From assembly GCA_021234595.1 (NCBI GenBank), contig CM037855.1:190891198-190955197 (forward strand): 64,000 nt of DNA, read 5' to 3'. Below, one piece after another: positions 55,010-64,000 of this stretch. Below the pieces are notes generated by a model, which was not told the DNA's origin, ran no database searches, and saw only the letters and a program-made list of their open reading frames with translations. Source of the stretch: Delia radicum (lineage: Eukaryota > Arthropoda > Insecta > Diptera > Anthomyiidae). Each line of letters starts with the position of its first letter. The first letter of the stretch is position 1. A program made the translations under genes and the position numbers.

Positions 55010-55268
55010 TATGTATATTAGTTCTCATGTAGTGAGTAAACTAGTTCATATGCATGTTGATGTTTGGCATGGGATTGTTACCGCTTTCAAAACGTGTTCT
55101 GATGATGGGAACCTAGAAAATTCCCGAAATAGATCTATCAACACATTCCTGGAAGGGTCAAAGAATAAATTTGAAAACAAAAAACTCTATATATTATTTG
55201 TTAGGACAATATCCTAATGAAGAAATATAGAGTATGGCCTCGAACTTGAATAATTTTCATTTTCATTG
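55010..55268 (+). repeat. LINE-tail-like repeat, copy 3
   Basis: Aligns with 24,022-24,275 through CAAAACGTGTTCTGATGATG and CCTCGAACTTGAATAATTTT, ending in ATTTTCATTG. Confidence 0.7.
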
Positions 55269-55400
55269 AAGTTTTTTGAATTACATTTGGAATTTTTTGA
55301 ATTATATATTTGGTTTTTTTTTGCTTTATTATATGTGGTGCTTTTTGAATAACACTTGCTATTTTTTGAATTTCAAATAGGATTTTTTGATTTTAAAGAC
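55266..55400 (-). repeat. Inverse partner of the 24-bp array
   Basis: TTTTTTGAATTACATTTGGA and related units are the reverse complement of the 54,395-54,690 array, so the two arrays flank the LINE-tail repeats as inverted repeats. Confidence 0.7.
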
Positions 55401-56199
55401 TTTGAAAATTTTCCCGATTTTTAAAAATAACACATTTTCATAAAATGTTGAATTTCTTGTATTATATTTAATCCGAAATACTCGGAAAATTAATATTTAG
55501 TTTTTATAAGATTGTTAACCGGAAAAATATTTAGTTTTTATAAGATTGTTAGCCAAACAATTTCTAAAATATTGCATTATTTTCAATGCATTACATATAA
55601 AAAAAAATAATTTAAAAAAAAAATTAAAAGATTGCTTACATTAAAAGAATTTTAGGTGCTTTTGTTTAAACACGTCATAAGAATTAAAAAAAAAAAAATA
55701 ATAATACTGAAGGAATCCTAATTTTGATATATAAATAATTCTATATAAAATTAAAATCAAACGGATTATGGCAATCATTCTTTGTTTTATAGTTTGAAAA
55801 TGAAAATTTTAATTAGGAAATTGATATAAGAAAAGTTTCAATTTTGATTTACCATAAAATTTAATATAGCCCACTTACAATAACAAAGGTGGCTGATTCT
55901 TTTCATTTTAGTTTGGCATCAAAATTTCTAAAAAAAAATCAAAAAATTTTTTTTTTGTTAGTTTTGGCAACATTTTACCATTGTGCAGTGGTATGCCAGT
56001 GCTGGATTTTTTGTACCACTGACAGTTTCTGACTGGGTATGTACTCACATATGAGAGCATGCAAGAACATATATGTTTATATATGTTTATATAAAATAAT
56101 GTATGATTATAATATGAAATAAATTTAATATTGATTTTTTTTAAGTTTAAAAAAAACAATTTTTTATAAAAATATATCCTTTTTTAAAATGGGGAAAAT
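55401..56199. other. AT-rich DNA, nothing recognised
   Basis: A short direct repeat (GGAAAATTAATATTTAGTTT / GGAAAAATATTTAGTTTTTA) lies near 55,475-55,550. No gene. Confidence 0.5.
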
Positions 56200-57870
56200 T
56201 TTCCAACCCATATGAAAAGATTGATCCGTATATGAACATATATAATCATATATGGGTATAGCTTGCCATATATGTATGTCAATATATAGGTCAATATGTG
56301 CCCATATATGGTCGAATCCGAAATTTGAGGGTGTATGGTCATATATGATCATATATATTTATATATGCTCATATATGATCATATATGACCATATACTATC
56401 AAACTTCAGATCCGAATATATATGGTCATATATGAGACCATAGATGGTCATATATAGAACTATATGTGGACATATATGGCCAGTTATGCCCATATATGAT
56501 CATATACAAGCCCATATGTGATCATATATGTTCATATATGAATCAATTTTCACATAGGAACCCAGGTGAAAATGTTCATATATGATATTATATTGCTATA
56601 TATGGTTTCATGTATGAGCATATATTGTTCCATATATGGGCATTTATGAACATATATGTAATGTATGGGAGCATATATGGATAAATACATTTAAATGAAA
56701 AGTTCATATATGGATATGAATGACACCATATATGATAATATATGATAATATATTGTATATATTGGTTCATATATGCCATATTTCTCCATATATGATTTTA
56801 TATATTATTCCATATATGTTTAATATGTTTTAATTTTTGATCAGATATGACCATATATGAGGATGAAATTTTTTTATTTTTAACCCTTATTCTGCCGGTC
56901 TACGAGTTCTTGCCAAAAATATATAAATTAATGTTTTATTGATTTATAAAGACGATTGCAGAGTACGAGTTTTGAATTGAAATTTGAGTTGAAAATTGAT
57001 GAAAATTGGTCAATCAACTGATATTATCACGCTAAATATACCATTGGTAAAATTTGTTGGCGAGCACCCTCCTTTCCGGGGGAGGGGTTCAAAGTTGGAA
57101 TTTTGTTTTGCGATTTTATCCAAAAGTTGTGAATGGGTCGGAACGATTTATGCACCATCGGAAAGGTATAATATGTACCCATTCATTAACCCATTACAAG
57201 CTATCTTAAAATTTTGTATTTTTTCATCTTTTTTTATTAAAAATTCGCAACTAAAAAACTAACAAAACTTCCAAGTTTAAGTTTAACCAAGTTTATATAT
57301 TAAGAGGATCGTATTATACCTTAAATGAAAGCTCAATATCTTGTTTATAAATTACTGGCCTCAAAACATACCTATAATACAGATAATTTTTAAAATAAAT
57401 AAAAAAGACAGGAAAATTAAAAAAAAAATACCAAATGTTAAACTGACTCTTAATGGGTTAATGAATGGGGACATATTACTCTGTGGAAATATATTTAAAA
57501 CACCTTTCCGATGATGCCTAAATGCAGATCATTCACAACTTTTGTATAAAATCGCAAAACAAAACTTCAAATTTGAAAAAATTTGGAAAAAAAATTAAGA
57601 AAGCTTTTTTATATACGAGAATATAAGTAAAGTAATAATATATGACAATATATGAACATTCATATATGACCATATACATTCATATATGAGCATATATGTC
57701 CATATACCCTCAAATTTCGGATCCGAACATATATGTATACATATATGAATTCATATATGTGGCCATATATGATAATATATGAACTTTTTCACCTGGGAAG
57801 TCTATTTTTTTTATATATGATCATATACAAGCCCATATATTTTCATATACGGATCAATTTTCACATGGAA
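56200..57870. repeat. CATATATG palindromic satellite-like array in two blocks
   Basis: Blocks at about 56,200-56,875 and 57,640-57,870 consist of irregularly spaced CATATATG octamers joined by GNNCATATATG, TTCATATATG and GATCATATATG, many tens of copies. Each octamer is self-complementary. Both blocks share the phrase AAATTTCGGATCCGAACATA or its inverse. Between them lies the inverted repeat at 57,080-57,575. Confidence 0.88.
57080..57575. repeat. Inverted repeat of about 120 bp flanking a 250-bp loop
   Basis: GTTTTGCGATTTTATCCAAA..AGTTGTGAATG .. CATCGGAAAGG .. CCCATTCATTAACCCATTA at about 57,099-57,200 recurs in inverse at about 57,455-57,570. It lies inside the CATATATG array, suggesting an insertion there. 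Confidence 0.8.
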
Positions 57871-57982
57871 AGTCTATTTTTTTTCGAAAATTTTTTAAAA
57901 ATTAGATAATTTTTTTCATGATTCCTAATCTAACCGAGGGTCTTCCCGTAAAAAACTCGACTTTTTTTTAAGAAACAGCCTA

Positions 57983-58570
57983 GTGTATATAAAGTGCATA
58001 TAAAAGAGGTACATACTTATATAAAACTACATAACATAATAATAATTTTATACATTTAATTGTTGGTGTGTTATCAAAATGTCATCATCATGCAAAGCTT
58101 TTTTCAAAAAAAAAAAAAAAAATGTAACAAAAAAAAAAACATAATTCAATTTGTTTGGATTTTTAGTTAGAACAAAACTACAGCATTTATTCAAACAATT
58201 TTCAAATAAACATTAAAAACAGTAACAACAATGTTTCGATTTAACAATCAATTTGACATTGTACATACATAAATATATTTGTTTAAATAATTTTGATGGA
58301 GGGGGTTAGTAATTAAACTAAAGTTACAACTAAAATTTATTTTAAATATTTCGGTAACAATTCACAATTCACAAAGTTAAATAAATTTTAAAAATTATTA
58401 AATGTTAGGTTAGGTAGTAGTTTTTTTTTAAATTTAATTCAAAATTATTAAGATGGTTAAACAAAAAAAGAGAGAGAGAGAGCAAGTATTTGTTGTTGTT
58501 GGTAGTAGTGATGGTTGGTTGATATTTTAAAATTTTGATTAATTTTTATTTGCTGTCATGGTTTCGAATA
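57983..58570. other. AT-rich DNA; likely 3' UTR side of the next exon
   Basis: Contains a GA run at about 58,469-58,482. If the minus-strand exon at 58,572-58,930 is terminal, its 3' UTR and an AATAAA at about 58,540-58,545 (minus strand) lie here. Confidence 0.45.
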
Positions 58571-58571
58571 A

Positions 58572-58930
58572 TCATTCGTGATGTTCTAGAGTTAAAAGTG
58601 AGTTGGGAAGTGAAGTAGTGGTGGTGTCATTTCGATTATTGCAAAAGTTGTTGCCTGTGTTATGAAAATTACGCCAATAGTTATTAAACTCCTCAAAGAT
58701 ACGGCTACGAAATGGAGATTTCCCAAACATCTCATCAAATGAGGCTGGAAATTGTGTAAAAAATTCAGAAGACTCAAAACTTGGAGAAGAAGTAGATAAA
58801 TTTGGGAATTGATCAATTGTTGCTAGTTTTGATGTGGAGACACCATAATCACCATCTTCGTTAACGTTGGTATTAACATCGTATTTATCGTAAGCGTTAT
58901 CGTTTGTACAATCATCGGTAGAGTAGTACA
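58572..58930 (-). CDS. Candidate terminal exon of an unrecognised gene
   Basis: On the minus strand a frame of 119 codons runs from an acceptor (ATGCTCCCAATTTAG ending at 58,931) to a TGA at 58,572. There is no ATG at its start; the first codon at 58,931 would be GTG, which overlaps the acceptor, so it is not a complete gene. The peptide is acidic and rich in Asn, Ser, Thr and Asp: YYSTDDCTNDNAYDKYDV, then SSPSFESSEFFTQFPASFDE, SPFRSRIFEEFNNYWRNF and SLPNSLLTLEHHE at the C-terminus. No family recognised. Composition is less AT-rich than the flanks and no repeat overlaps it. It lies upstream, in minus-strand order, of the exon at 48.6-48.8 kb; the two could be alternative exons of one gene or belong to different genes. 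Confidence 0.5.
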
Positions 58931-59107
58931 CTAAATTGGGAGCATAAAAATCATATAAGAGAGAAAAACAAAAATGTTGCTGAATTTGAATAAGTTGCTA
59001 TACAAACAGTTAATGGTTCAACTACTCAACATAAATGAAAATACTCGCAAGGACATATTTACATGATAAAGAAAACTGCTAGAGATACAGCAGTATTTTT
59101 GCTCCTA

Positions 59108-59359
59108 CACAGAGAGAATTTTCTTGAACTAAACTAATAAAGTTTTCTACACAAAGTAGATGAAAAATTTCTTACTCTGTATGAAAAAGCTTCATAATTC
59201 TTATGAAACTATTTTTAATGAAACTTTTTTTATTAGGCGTATGAAATTTTAATAAATAAAATAATATTAAATTTTGAATAAAATTAATTTAATTGACAGT
59301 GACATTTCATAGATGTAATGCAAAAATTTATTGTTATCATGCAGATAATTCTCTCAGTG
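59108..59359 (+). mobile_element. MITE, CACAGAGAGAATT family, compact copy
   Basis: CACAGAGAGAATTTTCTTGA to GATAATTCTCTCAGTG with TA at 59,106-59,107 and 59,360-59,361. At 252 bp it is the uninterrupted reference for the copies at 1,694 and 2,495. Confidence 0.82.
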
Positions 59360-59361
59360 TA

Positions 59362-59835
59362 TCTATCGCAGTTTTTTCTTTAGTATATTTGTGACCTAAA
59401 AAGGATTAAAATTAAAAAAAATAATTTTGAATAGATTTTAATAAAATAAGTTTTAGTCAAAGCTACTCCTTTGAACTTATATTAAAAATAAATTAATAAT
59501 AAATATGAGCGGAAAGTAATAAATTCAACGAAACTTGAACTGCAATTGTTGTTTGTTTCCTTAAGTTGGCATTAAATAAACCGAAGTGTAAAAGATTTCA
59601 TAAATAGAAATTTCAATCAATTATACAATTAATTGTAACCATCATTAGCCCGTCATAAAAACACAAAAATTAAAATTGGTCAAAAACAAAAACGAATAAT
59701 TTAATATTATTTAAGTTTTGATTCGACTGCGTTTTTATCTATTACGAACGAAAATAAATTTTCGTCAAAATAACGAAAATTTGTGTGTTTGACAAATTGT
59801 CAATTTCTATTAACCGTTTGGTAATATAACACTTA
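59362..59835. other. AT-rich DNA, nothing recognised
   Basis: No feature found. Confidence 0.5.
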
Positions 59836-60401
59836 CAAGGGGAGTCTCCCGTTGGGAGAAAAATAAACGACACGTATTTTTTTTATCGGCCCAATCTCTT
59901 GTTTAGGGGTAAAAAAGTGGGGTCGAAAATTACCCCATTAGTAGTTATTTTTTTTGGCTTTTTGCGAATTGTTTCAAAGATATTTTAGACAAATGGGTAT
60001 ACGAAACATGTCCGATAACTCACAAGTATTTTTCTTATTCAAAAAAATGCGTTTCAAGTGATATTAAAACTGGCGTTTTGTTAAAGAGTTATATTTGAGC
60101 TTCTTTTGATATTCGGAATTGTTAGTCTTTTATACGAAAAGCTTTTTAACCTATATATTAAATAAATGACAATCCTAACACACTATATAGGCAATATTCG
60201 TATCAAAATTTTGGTTTTCTTGAGAACAACAATTTCATTAGATTCAGACATGTTTCCATACAGAAATGTGTGTGGCCAAACATTTTAATCCTTAAACGTG
60301 AGATTGGGCCGCTAAAAACAATACGTATGCCTTTTTTTCTTCTTTATCACATATCCAAAGTTCATTAAGATCGGAGAGAACCCATCGGGAGACTTCCCTT
60401 G
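59836..60401. mobile_element. TIR element with TTA duplication, Harbinger-like
   Basis: CAAGGGGAGTCTCCCGTTGG at the left and, in inverse, CAAGGGAAGTCTCCCGATGG at the right, flanked by TTA (59,833-59,835 and 60,402-60,404). The inner edges pair again through TCGGCCCAATCTC and GAGATTGGGCCGC. A 3-bp TTA/TAA duplication is typical of PIF/Harbinger elements, so this is probably a MITE of that group. No transposase. Confidence 0.75.
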
Positions 60402-60413
60402 TTAGAGTATTAT

Positions 60414-60570
60414 GTAGGTAAAGACCACTGCAAATGCAGTTAAAAACAAATGAAATTTAACTTGAAAAAGGACGACTTATATATCATTAAATTCTATTAA
60501 CATTGTCATTTGTTTTTAACTGTTCAAAAAATTAACCACAAATGTAGTAAAAAAAAACGTTATAACATGA
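60414..60570 (+). repeat. Dispersed repeat C, truncated copy 3
   Basis: GTAGGTAAAGACCACTGCAA..ATGCAGTTAAAAACAAATGA matches 19,660-19,800. It ends in an A run. Confidence 0.7.
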
Positions 60571-61310
60571 ATGTACAAAATGGTTGCCAAAAAAATACTG
60601 TAAAATTTTTAGAGCCTCACGAGGCTGCCCCTGTTTCAATAGTGCTTAGTAATATTAGTTCCAAATTTCAGCCCAATCGGTCAATATTTAGAGAACGCTA
60701 TAAATTAACGATTTTCAGGGTTAGACTTATAATAATTAATTAATTTAATTACTTTGGCCGTCTTAACAAGAATCTGCAGTGAAACACCGAACTTAAGATA
60801 GCCTCTCGAAATATAGGAATTGTGTACTTCAAAAAAATTGGTTCAAAACTTTGACCTATTTTCTATATATTTTTGGATCTACTGAATGTATTTCCAAGTT
60901 TGACCTCTCGTTTTAGTTATTGAAGTGCATGTTATAAGCTTGCTTTTAATATGTTAAATTTTTTAACAAATCTGAATGTACAAAAAGAGACAGTTTTCGA
61001 GACCCCTCCGATATTCCAAAATACCTTTGCACATTTCCCGACATAAATTTATGTAGGATTCAAATACATTAGAGATGTTAAAGACATCTCCGCAATATTG
61101 AACAATAAACCATTTTTGCCCGGGTAAAAAATTGATCCATAACCAAGAAATGCGAGCCGGTGGAACGTTTTTGACTTCAAATTTGGATTTAGGAGGCCAA
61201 ACTACTCTAAAAAGGTTTAAACTCATGGACAATAAGTATACTTGAATTAACTTTATTTGAACTTTTTAGTATTTGTTTTAATTCTGTTTTCTGATAACAT
61301 TATATAATTA
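60571..61310. other. Unassigned DNA
   Basis: Two short frames (plus to 60,743; minus 60,963-61,232) show no recognisable motif. Nothing supported. Confidence 0.45.
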
Positions 61311-61582
61311 TACGAGGACGATCCTAAAATTGGCCGACCCAACAAAGAAAACACAACAAATTTGGTAAAAATTGTTCTTTATTTCTCAGGAGCAGGAGCA
61401 AACTTCCCCAGAGTAGAATCTAGCTCGGCTTTAATATTGGTGTTACTGAGACCTTTCAAATGAAAGTATTGAATTATATACCGGTGACCAATTTTTCCCT
61501 GTTTACAAATTCCCTGAAATCGTTTATTTTTGATGGCTCAAAAAAAAATACTAAACAACGTGGCACCTTGACTATGATTCAT
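61311..61582 (-). mobile_element. mariner element, copy 3, collapsed (minus)
   Basis: The start, TACGAGGACGATCCTAAAAT, is the right-hand TIR; the sequence then passes through the TTTATTTCTCA end of the gene straight into the inverse of the N-terminal coding region (GCTCGGCTTTAATATTGGTG) and the leader (GCACCTTG..GACTATG). Almost the whole transposase gene is deleted and the other TIR is lost. Confidence 0.8.
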
Positions 61583-61587
61583 TTCAT

Positions 61588-62103
61588 ATATAAAGGGTCC
61601 GCCATCTAACTTTTTTTTTCAACTAGTGCTTATTTCGTGAATGGTAACACTTAGCTCATGTCTGATTTGACAGATAATTAGTTTTATCCTTCCGCTGAAC
61701 AAATATGGATGTGTATACACTTGAAGAACGCTGGGACATATTGCGACATTACTTTGAAAATCATGGTAATGTTGCAGAATGTGTGCGAAAATTGCCATTT
61801 TTCTTCAAAAATGAGCAAGGAGTGGCCGTTACAGTCAATGGCGATCGTTATCGGGCCATGTTGAACGAATTTTTGTTTACAAAAATTTAAGAGGAGGATA
61901 TTGGCAACGTTTGGTTTCAACAGGACGGAACAGGAAGCCATTGGTGAAATACAGCTGCACGCAATCGATAAGGTGCTTAAAAATTGGACCGATCGTGTAG
62001 GCTACTGCATGGCCAGCCGAGGCAGCCATTTGAATGAAATTATTTAGTAGTTTTTTTTTATAGCATTTTCAAAAAAAAAAGTTATTTGGCGGACCCTTTA
62101 TAT
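61588..62103 (+). mobile_element. Tc1/mariner-type element, deleted, TATAAAGGGTCCGCCA ends
   Basis: Perfect or near-perfect TIRs: ATATAAAGGGTCCGCCA at the left and its inverse TGGCGGACCCTTTATAT at the right. 516 bp. Contains both ends of a transposase gene. Confidence 0.85.
61705..62047 (+). pseudogene. Tc1/mariner-type transposase fragments
   Basis: The frame 61,705-61,890 starts MDVYTLEERWDILRHYFENH, a typical N-terminal helix pair. It jumps at FFFKNEQGV to VNGDRYRAMLNEFLF, the stretch just before the second catalytic Asp. In the next frame come GNVWFQQDGT with that Asp and, after another deletion, VLKNWTDRV and ASRGSHLNEIIF at the C-terminus. The first and third catalytic positions are missing. 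The gene is shaped by three internal joins, yet the ends are well preserved. Confidence 0.82.
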
Positions 62104-63216
62104 AATAAAATTATTCATAAATATGATAAAACGTTTCTTGAGGGCGAAGAAAAGCTTTATACATTTTAGTTTTAAATTAAACGTTTTCATAAGAACAAGC
62201 ACTAACTTAATAAAAAGTTGCCATGTACAAGTTCCAGTACAATTTTACTGGAAACAGGCGAAGAGATAATTATCTTCAAGATATTAATGATTTTTTGCAT
62301 TACTTGCCCTTTTAAACATTTCCTTAAAATAATGTTGTTTACTGTAAAATTTTATAAAAAATTACATTTTATTTATTAAAGGTTTTCACACTCAATAACA
62401 TTTTTTTTATTAAAAACATTAAATTAAAGAAACTTCAATAGTTTACTGAAATTTTTCATTAGAATTCATTCAATTAAATTCTCTACCTTATTTCTACTTA
62501 TTTAAAGTAAGATTTCCTACATAAATTAAAAGCTTCATCGTTTTTTATTATACTCATTTTTTAATCAAACTTTTGTGTGAAATATATGAAACTTTTAATT
62601 CATTAAATTGCATTTTTAATAGAACTTTACGAATAAAAAATATTTAATTCATTAATTAAATTAAAATATTCAGTTGCTGAATTTCAACTAAACTTAGGCC
62701 AATTTTTTTAGGATGCCAGTTAAACTTGATTTAGTTAAACCGATAACGAATTTTGTCCGCCATGTCCATGTTAATTAACAAAAAATTGTCGAAACCATTT
62801 CATTTTGTTTAGAATTTTAGTTTTTATTATAATAAGACAAAATTAACCACATTTAAGAAGCAGTATTCCATTTAAAAACTTCATTAATCTTATACGGCAT
62901 CCATACTAGATTTAGAAATTTGTATATATTTGTATATATTTTACAAAAATTTGTAAATATTTTACTAGAACTTTGTAAAACTAGCTTGAAACTTATGTAA
63001 TATTCCGATAATTTACTAAGCACTTCGATAATATTTCCCCCATATTTTTCTGCGTGTACCTGTTCTCTAAGCGGAATTAATTCAAAGTAATAATTCGAGC
63101 TAGGCTTTCAAATATTATTTCCGCTTCTATTTATTATGCTCCGAAATAAATAATTCTCTTTCAACCATGTAACGGTTTTTTTTTTACCTCAGGTAAAAAA
63201 AGTTTTTCTATACCTA
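62104..63216. other. AT-rich DNA, nothing recognised
   Basis: GATAATTATCTTCAAG near 62,267 resembles the inner edge of the CACAGAGAGAATT MITEs, without a matching end. Nothing else. Confidence 0.45.
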
Positions 63217-64000
63217 CACTGATAGAATTTTCCTTCATGAAACGATTTCATTAAAATCGCTTCATTGGTTTAATGAAAAATTTCATTAACTGAATGAAAA
63301 TTCATTAATATTGGTATTTTTTTCATTAACATTTTTTATGACTTTTTCATATTTTCATAAAAAAATGCATTAAATCAATGAAAAATTTTCAAATTTTTTT
63401 CAATAAAAATTTTGACTTGTAATAAGAAAAAAAAATTTTTTTAACATTTTTATCTAATATGGTCGTAATTTAACTACAAAAAGTGGACTATAATCGTCGA
63501 TCGTTCTACAGAATTCCAAGCCAGATCGATAAAAAATTACGTATTTTATAAAAAATGTAAAGATGAACAATTTTGTAAAAATAAAACAATACAAGCAGCA
63601 ATGAACTAAAATTGGTTTTTTTTAGTTCAGCTTTTAATATTTTAATGCCTGGTAATTATATTTAAATGATTTTTTAAATCATTAAAGTTCTTAAAATTCA
63701 TAATTTAAAAAAGTACAATAATTAAAATATTTCTTTTTTATGGATAAAAAAATTTTATTTTCAAAATTTGTAATTTGTATGATAAAATAATCATAAAAAG
63801 GGCTAATTATTAAATATCAACGAAAATATTTCATACAAACTATGAATTTTATTCATTAAACACATGAAACTTTCATAACGATTGGGTTAGGATTAATGAA
63901 AACAAATTCATATACTTTATGAAATTTTCATTGGGTCAATGAAACCATTCATTAAAATTGATTCAATGAAACACCTTTCATTGACTTAATAAAACGTTTC
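63217..64000 (+). mobile_element. MITE family E, copy 2, running past the window end
   Basis: TA followed by CACTGATAGAATTTTCCTTC, the same end as 50,543. The interior is ATGAAA/TTTCAT-rich. No closing end appears before 64,000. Confidence 0.6.

Larger units (their letters stand above)
53280..57980. mobile_element. 4.7-kb TIR element packed with nested repeats
   Basis: The left end GGCTGCTTCTTAAAAAACAA and, in inverse, the right end GGCTGTTTCTTAAAAAAAAA are flanked by TA (53,278-53,279, 57,981-57,982). Similarity continues about 100 bp inward (GGCGGGACAACCCTGG against ACGGGAAGACCCTCGG, then TTCATAAAAAAAAAATTCTA against its counterpart). No transposase was found. The interior holds separate inverted repeats, tandem arrays, a SINE-like piece and LINE-tail repeats, so much of the length is probably later insertion. 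Confidence 0.6.

Noticed and set aside
60963..61232. 89-codon minus-strand frame
   Set aside because: No recognisable domain, no composition shift and no supporting splice sites. Left as unassigned DNA.

Overview
The window is non-bacterial, AT-rich nuclear DNA of an insect, most probably a higher (calyptrate-like) fly. This rests on the mixture of a Ty3/gypsy LTR retrotransposon, Tc1/mariner and hAT transposon relics, LINE fragments, tRNA-derived SINE-like repeats and very many short terminal-inverted-repeat (TIR) elements, plus candidate exons with eukaryotic splice sites. The species call is inference. A run of 100 N (35,054-35,153) is an assembly gap. No complete host gene, rRNA, convincing functional tRNA, CRISPR array or bacterial operon is present.

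Layout. 1-12.6 kb: short palindromes, nested TIR elements (1.56-2.20 kb, 2.50-3.75 kb), a dead mariner (3.9-5.1 kb), a foldback element with a tRNA-headed SINE in its loop (7.0-7.8 kb), a second foldback (8.3-8.9 kb) and a hAT-like shell (8.9-12.0 kb) filled by a partly duplicated TTAA-flanked element. 12.6-19.6 kb: a young, defective Ty3/gypsy element (12,699-19,437) inserted with a 4-bp ATAT duplication into a 258-bp MITE. 19.6-35 kb: MITEs, three deleted Tc1/mariner elements, a second dead mariner, two LINE fragments, and a tandem repeat carrying Pol III B-box-like motifs. 35-48 kb: split minisatellites, TIR elements of up to 1.9 kb (one filled by a 118-bp tandem array), and three large foldback structures. 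48-64 kb: two candidate protein-coding exons on the minus strand (about 48.6-48.8 and 58.6-58.9 kb), a Tc1 relic, an RTE-like LINE tail, a 4.7-kb TIR element packed with other repeats including CATATATG arrays, and further MITEs.

How it fits together. The region looks like intergenic or long-intron DNA that has been built up by repeated insertion. Many short TIR elements have ends of the form CAC...GTG and are flanked by TA, as expected if Tc1/mariner-type transposases moved them; fragments of several such transposases are present but none is intact. The most striking structure is the LTR of the gypsy element: each LTR holds an array of about 50-bp units, each able to form a hairpin, with 18 units in the 5' LTR and 8 in the 3' LTR, while the rest of the two LTRs differ only by single-base indels. 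That points to a very recent insertion with later change in array size, and it means that several 1-bp frameshifts in its gag-pol could be sequencing errors rather than true decay. The loss of the integrase core is a real structural defect if the assembly is right.
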